This document shows, piece after piece, positions 8,173-16,910 of a DNA stretch of 64,000 nucleotides. The notes beneath the pieces are model-generated. The model was not told where the DNA came from, did no database searches, and saw only the letters and a program-made list of their open reading frames with translations. The DNA comes from S5-A14a sp022766365. Its GTDB lineage: Bacteria; Bacillota; Clostridia; Peptostreptococcales; Anaerovoracaceae. Location: NCBI GenBank assembly GCA_050313295.1, contig JBNPLD010000007.1, one strand, 5' to 3'. Position 1 is the first letter of the stretch, and each line of letters opens with the position of its first letter. Both the position numbers and the translations under genes were made by a program.

Positions 8173-9616
8173 AAAGGGAAAACGCCTGATTATTCCTTTG
8201 AATATGAAGGTGGTAATCTCTGTTGCCGTCGGTCTTCTGATAGCTCTTGCCGTATACTGGGGACTCAGTAAGTTTGAAAATTCTCTTGAATATACGTATT
8301 ATACAAGTCACAATGCATATTCCAAAAGCCTGGATGACAGTTTTGCCGAGTTTAGAGAATTTGTTAAAAAGAACAAGGTTTCCTCAGGGGATTCGAAGGC
8401 GATGCAGAAGTGGCTTGAGGAACACCCCTATACATATTTGGTAGTGTATGACAATTACGGAGGCTATTTCGAAAATGGTTGGATTGCTGAAGGCCACTCT
8501 AAGAGTACAAAGCTACAGACGGCAAAGACTACCATTACAGAATCCACTGACAAAAATAAAGGGCCCAGATTGAATGAGGGTGAACATATAAACGGAAATG
8601 ACAGGATAGTTTCTTTTTCTGATGATGATTACTATGTATATATGGAAATCTACAGGGAAGAGGGTTTTCGCAGAATCATGAAAATCGTTGAACTTACCGT
8701 GGGATTTATCGTTGTTTTGGGTGTGGTAATGGCGTATACCACTAGCATTACGGCAAGGATTGCGGAGATTTCAAGGGATGTTACAAATATCGCATCAGGA
8801 GATATTGACGCAGAAATTCAGACTTCCGGAAGTGACGAAATAGGAATACTTGCCAGTGGTATCGACAGTATGAGGGACTCTCTTATAGAAAAGCTTGAGG
8901 GGGAGAAGGCAGCATGGGATGCCAACAGCAGGCTGATAACTTCCATGTCTCACGATATAAGGACACCGTTGACATCTCTTGTTGGTTATCTGGATATAAT
9001 AGAGGGGGGCAAATATGAGAATGAGGAGGAACTGCATCAGTTCATACAAGCATGTCGTAACAAAGCCTTTCAGCTGAAAGATCTGTCGGACAAGTTGTTC
9101 CAATATTTTCTTGTATTCGGAGGCAAGAAGAACCCTCAGAAACTCGAGGTCCTTGATGGAGATATTCTGTTCCAGCAGCTTTTAAGTGAGCATATCGCAG
9201 AGCTGATAAGCTACGGATATCAGGTGGATATGGAATACGAGCTTACAGATAAGAAGGTGGAAACGGACATATCTTCCCTCAGAAGATTATTCGATAATAT
9301 TTTTTCGAATATAATGAAGTATGCAGATAGAAGAGAACCTGTTCTTGTAAAAGCCTTCATGGATAATCCTGATCCTGACAAACAAGATTCTTTTTTTCGT
9401 TTCAGATTGGAAAATCAAATCAGCCAGGAGGCAAAAAAAGTAGAGAGTACCAAAATTGGCGTTATGACCTGCGAGAAGATTACCAAGGATCTGGGAGGAG
9501 ATTATGCATGTGCAGAAGATGGTAATCTCTACGTCACAGAATTCAGCTTTCCTGTACACAGGGAGATGAAAATTCCGGCAAAACGGTCTGAAGAGACAGA
9601 GGAAGAGAAATCCTGA
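8162..9616 (+). CDS. Sensor histidine kinase, HAMP type, degenerate ATP lid
   Basis: 484-residue membrane kinase paired with the regulator in front of it. TM1 at about 16-34, extracytoplasmic sensor 35-170, TM2 173-195, HAMP 196-245, HisKA with His264 in SMSHDIRTPLTSLVGYL, N-box NIFSNIMKYA at 379-388. The G boxes are poor: the expected GTGIGL reads STKIGVMTCEKI (429-440) and no DxGxG is seen, so the lid may be shortened. The start is a TTG at 8162 overlapping the regulator gene, with AAGGGG about 7 bp upstream; an ATG at 8204 would also keep TM1. Signal unknown. Confidence 0.9.
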   Translation: MIIKKGKRLIIPLNMKVVISVAVGLLIALAVYWGLSKFENSLEYTYYTSHNAYSKSLDDSFAEFREFVKKNKVSSGDSKAMQKWLEEHPYTYLVVYDNYGGYFENGWIAEGHSKSTKLQTAKTTITESTDKNKGPRLNEGEHINGNDRIVSFSDDDYYVYMEIYREEGFRRIMKIVELTVGFIVVLGVVMAYTTSITARIAEISRDVTNIASGDIDAEIQTSGSDEIGILASGIDSMRDSLIEKLEGEKAAWDANSRLITSMSHDIRTPLTSLVGYLDIIEGGKYENEEELHQFIQACRNKAFQLKDLSDKLFQYFLVFGGKKNPQKLEVLDGDILFQQLLSEHIAELISYGYQVDMEYELTDKKVETDISSLRRLFDNIFSNIMKYADRREPVLVKAFMDNPDPDKQDSFFRFRLENQISQEAKKVESTKIGVMTCEKITKDLGGDYACAEDGNLYVTEFSFPVHREMKIPAKRSEETEEEKS

Positions 9617-9675
9617 ATATCAGAGGAGGGTGATAAGCCTGTGAATTTGATAAGAATTTCTTAAATAAAATAGGA

Positions 9676-9710
9676 ACTAAAAATGTGGATATGCGAGAGC
9701 ATATCCACAT
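9676..9710 (-). terminator. Terminator between convergent kinase and CDF genes
   Basis: Perfect 12-bp stem ATGTGGATATGC / GCATATCCACAT with loop GAGA (9683-9710). The T-run (TTTTTAG) lies on the minus-strand side, so it mainly ends the CDF transcript. Confidence 0.8.
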
Positions 9711-9748
9711 AAACTTTCCCGTTAATAACTGTTCGAATTCATACGTAC

Positions 9749-10927
9749 TCAGTTTCCCCTTGTATAGTCTGAATCAAATCGAATATTCACTTCGTATGTC
9801 GGATCCAGCGCTTTAAGTCTGTTTGAAAAGGCATCTGTTGCAGCCGAAATATCTACGTTTTCTTCAGGAGTTTCTACCAGGTCAAAGATTATATTTGAAT
9901 GATGCTCTCCGGGAACGATCCTTATGTCGTGAGGATCTCTCAGACCATTCCAATTCTTTACTTCTTCCTTAATTATCTTAGCGATTTCCTCCAGTTTTGG
10001 ATTGTTCACTTCCACCGGATCAAGGTGACAAGTGATATGTATGTCGTGCTTCTCAATGAAAACTTTTTCGATTTCATCCATGAGTTCGTGGCTTGTCATA
10101 ACGTTCTCTCTGCTGTCAACTTCTACATGGATTGAGGCAAATATCTGTCCGGGTCCATAGTTGTGTACCACAAGATCGTGGACCCCTAAAACGCCATTAA
10201 AGCCTAGAATTTCAGTCTTTATCATTTTAACAAGGGTAGAGTCGGGGGCTTCACCCAGAAGTGGGCTTGAAGTATCTTTGATCAGTTCATATCCGGACTT
10301 CATTATGAAGATTGCGACAAAACACCCTGCATAGCCGTCGATGTTCCAATTTGTGAAGTGATATATTATCATTGCCAGCAGTACTGTTGTTGTTGTGATG
10401 ACATCGTTTCTGCTGTCCGTAGCTGTTGCAGCAAGAGCTACAGAGTTAATAGAAGCAGCTATTTTGTTGTAGAACCTGCTTTGCCACAGTTTGAGAATAA
10501 TTGAGAAAACTAAAATTCCATAGACCCAAGGGCTTGTGGAAACAGTTGTAGGATTTAAAATCTTTAAAAATGAGGAACGGAACAGTTCTATGCCAACGAC
10601 AACTATCAGGACTGAAACTACCATTCCTGCTATATATTCGCTGCGAGCATGGCCGTAGGGATGTTCTTTATCTCCGGGACGTCGACTTATGCGAAAGCCC
10701 ACCAGTGTTATAATGGACGAAGTGGTGTCCGTCAGATTGTTGATACCATCTGCGGCTATTGAAATACTGGAAGCCAGAATGCCAAGGATAAGTTTGCATG
10801 CGGCAAGTATGATATTGGTGCATATTCCAACTATAGCAGCGGTATTACCGTAATCTGACCTCACATTGGGGTCCGCTGTATTTTCGTAATTTTTCACGGT
10901 GTTTTTAATAATCGTCTCTGTAATCAT
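9749..10927 (-). CDS. Cation diffusion facilitator transporter
   Basis: 392 residues from the ATG at 10927. Six membrane segments in the first 220 residues. TM2 carries AADGINNLTDTTSSI, TM5 SRNDVITTTTVLLA (the two metal-site helices), and RPGDKEHPYGHAR links TM2 and TM3. The C-terminal cytoplasmic domain (about 225-390) has the FieF/MMT1-type ferredoxin-like fold (VLGVHDLVVHNYG...HVEVD), longer than usual by about 70 residues. It exports divalent metal ions (Zn, Fe, Mn or Cd) in exchange for protons. The likely mRNA begins at the start codon itself (see findings); a TTG at 10945 would place the -10 box inside the gene. Confidence 0.9.
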   Translation of the reverse strand: MITETIIKNTVKNYENTADPNVRSDYGNTAAIVGICTNIILAACKLILGILASSISIAADGINNLTDTTSSIITLVGFRISRRPGDKEHPYGHARSEYIAGMVVSVLIVVVGIELFRSSFLKILNPTTVSTSPWVYGILVFSIILKLWQSRFYNKIAASINSVALAATATDSRNDVITTTTVLLAMIIYHFTNWNIDGYAGCFVAIFIMKSGYELIKDTSSPLLGEAPDSTLVKMIKTEILGFNGVLGVHDLVVHNYGPGQIFASIHVEVDSRENVMTSHELMDEIEKVFIEKHDIHITCHLDPVEVNNPKLEEIAKIIKEEVKNWNGLRDPHDIRIVPGEHHSNIIFDLVETPEENVDISAATDAFSNRLKALDPTYEVNIRFDSDYTRGN

Positions 10928-10933
10928 AATTGA

Positions 10934-10942
10934 ATTATACCA
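10934..10942 (-). promoter_or_regulatory. Extended -10 promoter directly before the CDF start codon
   Basis: Minus strand TGGTATAAT (10942-10934), then six bases, then ATG at 10927-10925. No Shine-Dalgarno sequence is present. Transcription is expected to begin about 7 bases after the -10 box, on the A of the ATG. Confidence 0.55.
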
Positions 10943-11040
10943 CAAATTGCTATATAATATTTGTGCTAGTTTACATTTTTGTTTAGCATATGATTTTGAC
11001 CATTGATGTATCTTTGGGAGAAATATAAGGAGTGAGTTTT

Positions 11041-11766
11041 ATGAATAGAGAGATACCGAGAATAACGGGAACGCTCAGGGCAAAAAGCCTGCAGGTACCT
11101 GAAGTGATTTGGTCTGCAAAGGGCATTGTTATAATGGGGAGACGGATTAAGTCTGTAATATTCACCACAGATATTGCTACCATCAGGAATTGCAATGCGG
11201 ATGCAGTTTTGGCAGTATATCCGTACACACCTCAGCAGATCATCTCTCAAACTATCATACACGCTTCATCGATACCTGTTTTGGCAGGTGTAGGCGGGGG
11301 TACGACCCAGGGATTCAGGACAGCAGTAATGGCCAAGGATGCGGAAGCACAGGGAGCGTATGGTGTTGTTGTCAATGCACCTATGAGCAATCAAAATGTA
11401 GCTTTGATAAATAAAGTTATAGATATTCCCATCATCGTCACCGTTGTTAACGGTCTTGAGGACGTCGGTGCAAGACTCGATGCGGGAGCAACTATTCTGA
11501 ATGTATCGGCGGGAGCTAAAACGCCGGAGATAGTGGCTAAGATAAGGGAAGATTTTCCGAAGATTCCCATCATAGCGACAGGTGGTCCTACAGATGAGAG
11601 TATCAAGGAAACTATTGAAGCCGGTGCCAATACTATAAGTTATACGCCACCATCAATTGCTGAGGTATTCAGTGACCTTATGGATGTCTACAGGGAACAG
11701 GCTGAGAAGACGAAGGAGCCGGATGCCGGAGATGAGGAGCTTGGAAGGCTCATCGAACTGTTATAG
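11041..11766 (+). CDS. TIM-barrel protein of unknown substrate
   Basis: 241 residues. The alternation of strands ending in Gly/Ala (PVLAGVGGGTTQGFRTA, AYGVVVNAPMSN, IPIIVTVVNG, ILNVSAGAKT, PIIATGGPTDE, ANTISYTPP) shows a (beta/alpha)8 phosphate-binding barrel like GlpP, PdxS or indole-glycerol-phosphate synthase relatives. Clostridial relatives are usually labelled just 'hydrolase', without experimental basis as far as I know. ATG at 11041 has AAGGAG 8 bp upstream; a GTG at 11032 lies inside that site. Its promoter region is shared with the divergent CDF gene. I do not assign a reaction. Confidence 0.75.
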   Translation: MNREIPRITGTLRAKSLQVPEVIWSAKGIVIMGRRIKSVIFTTDIATIRNCNADAVLAVYPYTPQQIISQTIIHASSIPVLAGVGGGTTQGFRTAVMAKDAEAQGAYGVVVNAPMSNQNVALINKVIDIPIIVTVVNGLEDVGARLDAGATILNVSAGAKTPEIVAKIREDFPKIPIIATGGPTDESIKETIEAGANTISYTPPSIAEVFSDLMDVYREQAEKTKEPDAGDEELGRLIELL

Positions 11767-11900
11767 ATTTAAAATTATATGACAGATTAAAAAGATAATT
11801 CAGGACCGTAACGCCGGGCACGTTGATGTTGCCTGACTTTGCGGTTCTTTGAACGTATGGGGAAATATGAGTTGAAGACACACTGGTTTAAGGAGTGCAA

Positions 11901-13874
11901 ATGGATAGATTTAAACTTATTTCAGAGTATACACCTACGGGGGATCAGCCCCAAGCGATAGATAAGCTTGCATCAGGATTTTTAAGTGGGAAAAATTACG
12001 AAACTCTGCTCGGAGTTACCGGTTCAGGCAAAACTTTCACAATGGCGAATGTGATTGAAAAAATACAGAAGCCGACTCTTGTGATTTCCCACAACAAAAC
12101 ACTGGCCGCTCAGCTGCACGGTGAGTTTAAGGCATTTTTTCCTGAGAATGCAGTGGAGTATTTTGTCTCGTACTATGATTACTATCAGCCGGAAGCATAT
12201 GTTCCGTCAACGGACACATATATCGAGAAAGACTCCGCAATCAACGAGGAAATAGAAAAGCTGAGGCACTCGGCAACGGCAGCTCTTGCAGAGAGGAGAG
12301 ATGTCATAATCGTGGCATCGGTTTCTTGCATATATGGTTTGGGGAGTCCATTTGATTACGAAAACCAAATGCTTTCTCTGAGACCGGATACAGTTAAATC
12401 AAGGCGAGATATTCTCATGAAGCTTGTGGATATTCAGTATACGAGAAACGACATGGACTTTCAGCGAGGAACATTCAGAACGCGCGGAGACACGATAGAT
12501 ATATTCCCCGCAGGTTCAGATAAAGCTATAAGGGTTGAAATGTTCGGAGATGAGATTGAGGCCATCAAGGAGATGAATCCTTTGACCGGAGAAATCCTTG
12601 GCATCAGGAATCACGTTGCAATTTATCCCGCTTCTCATTATGTCACTTCCAAGGATAAAATGAACAAAGCTCTTGTTACCATTGAAGAAGAACTTGAGGA
12701 TCGGATTAAATGGTTTAAGGACAGGGGAAAACTCCTTGAAGCACAGAGAATAGAGCAGAGAACCAGATACGATATGGAAATGCTAAGAGAAGTTGGTATA
12801 TGTAAGGGAATTGAAAATTATTCCAGACATATCAACAACCTGCCTCCGGGTACCCGACCATACACTCTGATAGACTACTTTCCCGAGGATTTTGTATTGA
12901 TGATAGATGAATCACACGTAATGCTGCCACAGCTAAGAGCTATGTATGCCGGAGATCGGAGCAGAAAGCAGTCACTTGTAGATTATGGATTCAGGCTTCC
13001 GTCTGCCCTTGACAACAGACCGTTGCAATTTAAGGAGTTTGAGGAACTTGCCAAGAAGATTCTTTTTGTCAGCGCAACTCCCGCAACATACGAGAAGGAA
13101 AAGTCCGGAGGAATTACAGCAGAGCAGGTCATAAGACCGACAGGGCTTCTTGATCCCCCAATTGAAGTAAGACCTACAGAGGGTCAGGTGGACGATCTCA
13201 TTGGGGAAATAAAGAAGAATAACAGCCTTGGAAACCGAACTTTCGTCACGACTCTAACAAAAAAAATGGCGGAGGATCTTACGGACTATCTCAAGGGGGT
13301 AGGGTTAAAAGTCAGGTATTTGCATTCTGAGGTAGACACTCTTGAGAGACTTGAAATAATCAGAGATTTAAGACTTGGTGAATTTGACGCTCTGGTGGGT
13401 ATAAACCTGTTGCGTGAGGGACTTGATTTGCCTGAGGTCGGACTCGTAGCAATTTTAGATGCGGACAAAGAAGGATTCCTAAGAACGGAGACTTCGTTGA
13501 TACAGACAATAGGACGTGCGGCAAGAAATGTTAACGGACGTGTTATAATGTACGGGAATTCCGTGAGTAAAGCTATGAAGACCGCCATAGATGAAACCAA
13601 CAGAAGGCGTGGAATTCAAGATGAATACAACAAGGCAAACGGTATAACGCCAAGGGGAATAGAAAAGGCTGTACGTAAGGTGATCGAGGCTACAAAGGCA
13701 GCGGAGGAGCCGTCTAAATACAAGGGGAAAAAACCGGATGAGCTCACAAAGAAGGAACTGATTGAATATGTGAAAGAGCTTGAGACGGAAATGCGTGCCG
13801 CAGCAGATGACTTGCAGTTTGAAAGGGCAGCTGTTTTGAGGGATCAGATATTAGAATACAGGGCAAAGCTTTAA
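11901..13874 (+). CDS. uvrB: UvrABC excinuclease subunit B
   Basis: 657 residues, full length. Walker A GVTGSGKT at 38-45, the damage-probing beta-hairpin YYDYYQPEAYVP near 92-103, DESH box near 335, helicase motifs V-VI (RTETSLIQTIGRAARN) near 530-545 and a C-terminal UVR domain (about 615-655) for UvrC binding. It is loaded onto damaged DNA by UvrA, verifies the lesion and recruits UvrC. ATG chosen at 11901 with AAGGAG 5 bp upstream; the in-frame GTG at 11895 overlaps that site. uvrA follows after 85 bp. I see no LexA box (GAAC-N4-GTTC) in the upstream region. Confidence 0.97.
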   Translation: MDRFKLISEYTPTGDQPQAIDKLASGFLSGKNYETLLGVTGSGKTFTMANVIEKIQKPTLVISHNKTLAAQLHGEFKAFFPENAVEYFVSYYDYYQPEAYVPSTDTYIEKDSAINEEIEKLRHSATAALAERRDVIIVASVSCIYGLGSPFDYENQMLSLRPDTVKSRRDILMKLVDIQYTRNDMDFQRGTFRTRGDTIDIFPAGSDKAIRVEMFGDEIEAIKEMNPLTGEILGIRNHVAIYPASHYVTSKDKMNKALVTIEEELEDRIKWFKDRGKLLEAQRIEQRTRYDMEMLREVGICKGIENYSRHINNLPPGTRPYTLIDYFPEDFVLMIDESHVMLPQLRAMYAGDRSRKQSLVDYGFRLPSALDNRPLQFKEFEELAKKILFVSATPATYEKEKSGGITAEQVIRPTGLLDPPIEVRPTEGQVDDLIGEIKKNNSLGNRTFVTTLTKKMAEDLTDYLKGVGLKVRYLHSEVDTLERLEIIRDLRLGEFDALVGINLLREGLDLPEVGLVAILDADKEGFLRTETSLIQTIGRAARNVNGRVIMYGNSVSKAMKTAIDETNRRRGIQDEYNKANGITPRGIEKAVRKVIEATKAAEEPSKYKGKKPDELTKKELIEYVKELETEMRAAADDLQFERAAVLRDQILEYRAKL

Positions 13875-13959
13875 TTTAGTCCCGGCAGAAGAATTATATT
13901 GAATCAGAAAGAGTATACTAAAACGACAAAATTTGTACTAAGAAATTGAAAGGAAGGTT

Positions 13960-16791
13960 ATGACAACGAAAGAGATTTTTATCAAAGGTGCAAGAGAGAA
14001 TAACCTTAAAAATATAGATGTACGCATACCTAGGGACAAAATGGTGGTTTTGACCGGGGTTTCCGGCTCCGGCAAGACATCCCTTGCTTTCGATACGATT
14101 TATGCAGAGGGGCAGAGGCGTTATGTGGAGAGTTTATCTGCATATGCCAGGCAGTTTTTGGGACAGATGGGTAAACCTGATGTGGATTTCATAGAGGGGC
14201 TTTCACCTGCAATTTCCATTGACCAGAAAACCACTAATAACAATCCCAGGTCAACTGTAGGGACGGTTACAGAGATTCATGATTATTTGAGGCTCCTTTA
14301 TGCCAGGATAGGCATTCCCCATTGCCCGATCTGCGGGAGGGAAATTTCCAGTCAATCTGTGGATCAAATTGTGGATCATATAATGGAGATGGGTGATGAG
14401 GCAAGAATCAAAATAATTGCTCCTGTCATTCAAGAACGTAAGGGTGCACATGTCAAGGTTATTGAAAGAATAAGGAAAGAAGGATTTAATCGTGTCATAG
14501 TTGACGGCGATGAATATCTTCTGGATCAGGACGATATCAAGCTCGAAAAAAATTTCAAACACACGATAGAAATAGTGACAGACCGTATCGTGGTGAGAGA
14601 GGGACAGGAAAGCCGTATCTCAGAAGCTGTGGAAATATCTCTGGCTCACGGTAACGGCCTTGTTGTGGTGGAAGATGTTAAGAATAACGGGAAGAGAAAA
14701 ATATTCTCATCAAAGTTTGCCTGCCCGATGCACGGAGTCAGTCTTGAGGATATGGAACCCAGATCATTTTCTTTCAACAGCCCGTTTGGAGCATGCCCGA
14801 CTTGTAACGGTTTGGGATTCATTCAGTCGATAATTCCCGAAAAACTCCTTGATTACAGTAAGTCGATTCCGGATGGTGCCTTGGGGAGAGTTTATGCGTC
14901 CATGGAATTTTCGGGGTTTTATCGTCAAGAGGTGGATGCCCTGGCAAATATGTATAAGGTTGATATTAATTTGCCTTTAGAGAAGCAGCCCGCAGGATTT
15001 ATGAAGGCACTCCTTTATGGGACAGGGAACAAACATCTGAAGTATACATATGTGAGCAGGCGTTCCGGGCGACGATCCCAAATGGATCACCCATTCGAAG
15101 GGGTGGTTAATAATCTTGAGAGAAGATATGGAGAAACTGCTTCGGACTTTATGCAGGAGAGGATACAGCGATATATGACAAACAAGCCTTGTCCGGACTG
15201 CCATGGTGCCAGATTGAAGCCGGAGATCCTTGCTGTTACCGTTGGTGATAAGAACATTGCTCAGGTGAGTGATATGTCTGTTTCTGACGCATATCAATTT
15301 TTCCAAAATCTCACTCTTTCGGAAAAAGAAGCAACGATCGGACAGCAGATATTGAAAGAAATCAAGGAAAGACTACGTTTCCTTTTGGACGTGGGACTTT
15401 CTTATCTGACGCTCAGCAGAAGTGCCGGAACACTTAGTGGCGGTGAATCGCAGAGAATCAGATTAGCTACACAAATCGGATCCGGACTCATGGGGGTTTT
15501 GTACATTTTGGATGAACCCAGCATTGGACTTCATCAAAAGGATAATGCTAAACTTCTCGCTACACTGAGAAAGCTTACAGATATGGGGAATACTTTGCTT
15601 GTGGTGGAGCATGACGAAGATACGATGTATGCGGCGGATCAGATAATAGATATAGGCCCGGGTGCCGGTGTGAACGGTGGCAGGCTGATTGCCCAAGGGA
15701 CGGTTGACGAACTCAAGAAGATCCCGGAATCCATAACCGGTCAGTATCTCTCCGGTGCTAAGAAAATTTCTGTTCCTAAACACAGGCGGAAAGGTAACGG
15801 AGAAAAAATCACAATAAAGGGTGCGGCAGCCAACAATCTTAGGAATGTTGATGTGGATATACCCCTCGGGAAACTCGTGTGCGTTACAGGTGTGTCCGGA
15901 TCAGGGAAATCCAGCCTTATAAACGAAGTATTGTACAAGAGGGTTGCCCATGAGCTGAATCGTGCTTCTGATGAGGGAGGTGAAGTCAAGGCCATTAAGG
16001 GGTTAGAAAACATAGATAAGGTTATAGACATTGACCAGTCACCAATCGGAAGAACACCAAGATCAAATCCTGCCACATATACGGGAATGTTTACCCCTAT
16101 AAGGGAGCTTTTTGCTTCGCTCCCTGAGGCAAAATTTAGGGGTTATGAAAAGGGCAGATTCAGTTTTAATGTGAAGGGTGGAAGATGCGAAGCCTGTAAG
16201 GGTGACGGAATTATAAAGATTGAAATGAATTTTCTGCCGGATGTCTATGTTCCATGTGAAGTGTGCAAAGGGAAAAGATTTAACAGGGAGACTCTTGAAA
16301 TAAAGTATAAGGGAAAGAACATTTATCAAGTGTTGGATATGTCGGTTGCAGAGGCGTTGGATTTCTTTAAAAACATTCCAACTGTTATGAGACAGCTAGA
16401 GACATTAAATCAAGTGGGTCTTGATTATATCCGTCTTGGACAACCTTCAACTCAGCTTTCAGGTGGAGAGGCTCAGCGCATTAAGTTGGCTTCTGAACTA
16501 TCAAAGAGGCAGACGGGGAGGACTCTTTATATACTGGATGAGCCGACTACCGGACTTCATTTTGCCGATGTGCATAAACTGATTCACGTGCTGGAAACTC
16601 TTGTAGATGCAGGGAATACGGTTGTGGTAATAGAGCATAATCTGGATATCATAAAGAGAGCCGATCATATTATTGATCTCGGGCCGGACGGAGGAACCGG
16701 TGGCGGCAGAGTAATAGCTGAGGGAACTCCGGAGGATATAGTTAAAGTTAAGGGATCGTATACAGGAGAATTCTTGAAGAAGATGCTCTGA
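13960..16791 (+). CDS. uvrA: UvrABC excinuclease subunit A
   Basis: 943 residues, normal length. Two ABC ATPase modules: Walker A GVSGSGKT at 33-40 and GVSGSGKS near 645; signatures LSGGESQRIRLA near 490 and LSGGEAQRIKLA near 830; Walker B LDEPSIGLH and LDEPTTGLH. Zinc modules: CPICG near 119 with CPMHG/CPTCNG about 250-285, and CEACKGDG...CEVCKGKRF near 740-770. It scans DNA for distortions as a dimer and delivers UvrB. Ribosome site AAGGAAGG before the ATG. It follows uvrB in the usual order. Confidence 0.97.
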   Translation: MTTKEIFIKGARENNLKNIDVRIPRDKMVVLTGVSGSGKTSLAFDTIYAEGQRRYVESLSAYARQFLGQMGKPDVDFIEGLSPAISIDQKTTNNNPRSTVGTVTEIHDYLRLLYARIGIPHCPICGREISSQSVDQIVDHIMEMGDEARIKIIAPVIQERKGAHVKVIERIRKEGFNRVIVDGDEYLLDQDDIKLEKNFKHTIEIVTDRIVVREGQESRISEAVEISLAHGNGLVVVEDVKNNGKRKIFSSKFACPMHGVSLEDMEPRSFSFNSPFGACPTCNGLGFIQSIIPEKLLDYSKSIPDGALGRVYASMEFSGFYRQEVDALANMYKVDINLPLEKQPAGFMKALLYGTGNKHLKYTYVSRRSGRRSQMDHPFEGVVNNLERRYGETASDFMQERIQRYMTNKPCPDCHGARLKPEILAVTVGDKNIAQVSDMSVSDAYQFFQNLTLSEKEATIGQQILKEIKERLRFLLDVGLSYLTLSRSAGTLSGGESQRIRLATQIGSGLMGVLYILDEPSIGLHQKDNAKLLATLRKLTDMGNTLLVVEHDEDTMYAADQIIDIGPGAGVNGGRLIAQGTVDELKKIPESITGQYLSGAKKISVPKHRRKGNGEKITIKGAAANNLRNVDVDIPLGKLVCVTGVSGSGKSSLINEVLYKRVAHELNRASDEGGEVKAIKGLENIDKVIDIDQSPIGRTPRSNPATYTGMFTPIRELFASLPEAKFRGYEKGRFSFNVKGGRCEACKGDGIIKIEMNFLPDVYVPCEVCKGKRFNRETLEIKYKGKNIYQVLDMSVAEALDFFKNIPTVMRQLETLNQVGLDYIRLGQPSTQLSGGEAQRIKLASELSKRQTGRTLYILDEPTTGLHFADVHKLIHVLETLVDAGNTVVVIEHNLDIIKRADHIIDLGPDGGTGGGRVIAEGTPEDIVKVKGSYTGEFLKKML

Positions 16792-16910
16792 TGGAGTATA
16801 ATAAAATATGTTAAATTAATTCTTTAGAAGAATCGAAATTAATAGGGAGTGGGTTTAGAAACAAAAGAATCATTTGTGTTCAATGAAACCTACAGGAAAA
16901 GAGAGAAGAG

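Noticed and set aside
9722..9740. tRNA T-loop like GTTCGAATTC
   Set aside because: No cloverleaf can be drawn around it.
11766..11900. LexA/SOS box before uvrB
   Set aside because: GAACGTATG at 11851 lacks the GTTC half; GTTCTTTGAAC is in the wrong orientation.
15463..16076. Minus-strand ORFs opposite uvrA
   Set aside because: Shadows of a highly conserved gene.
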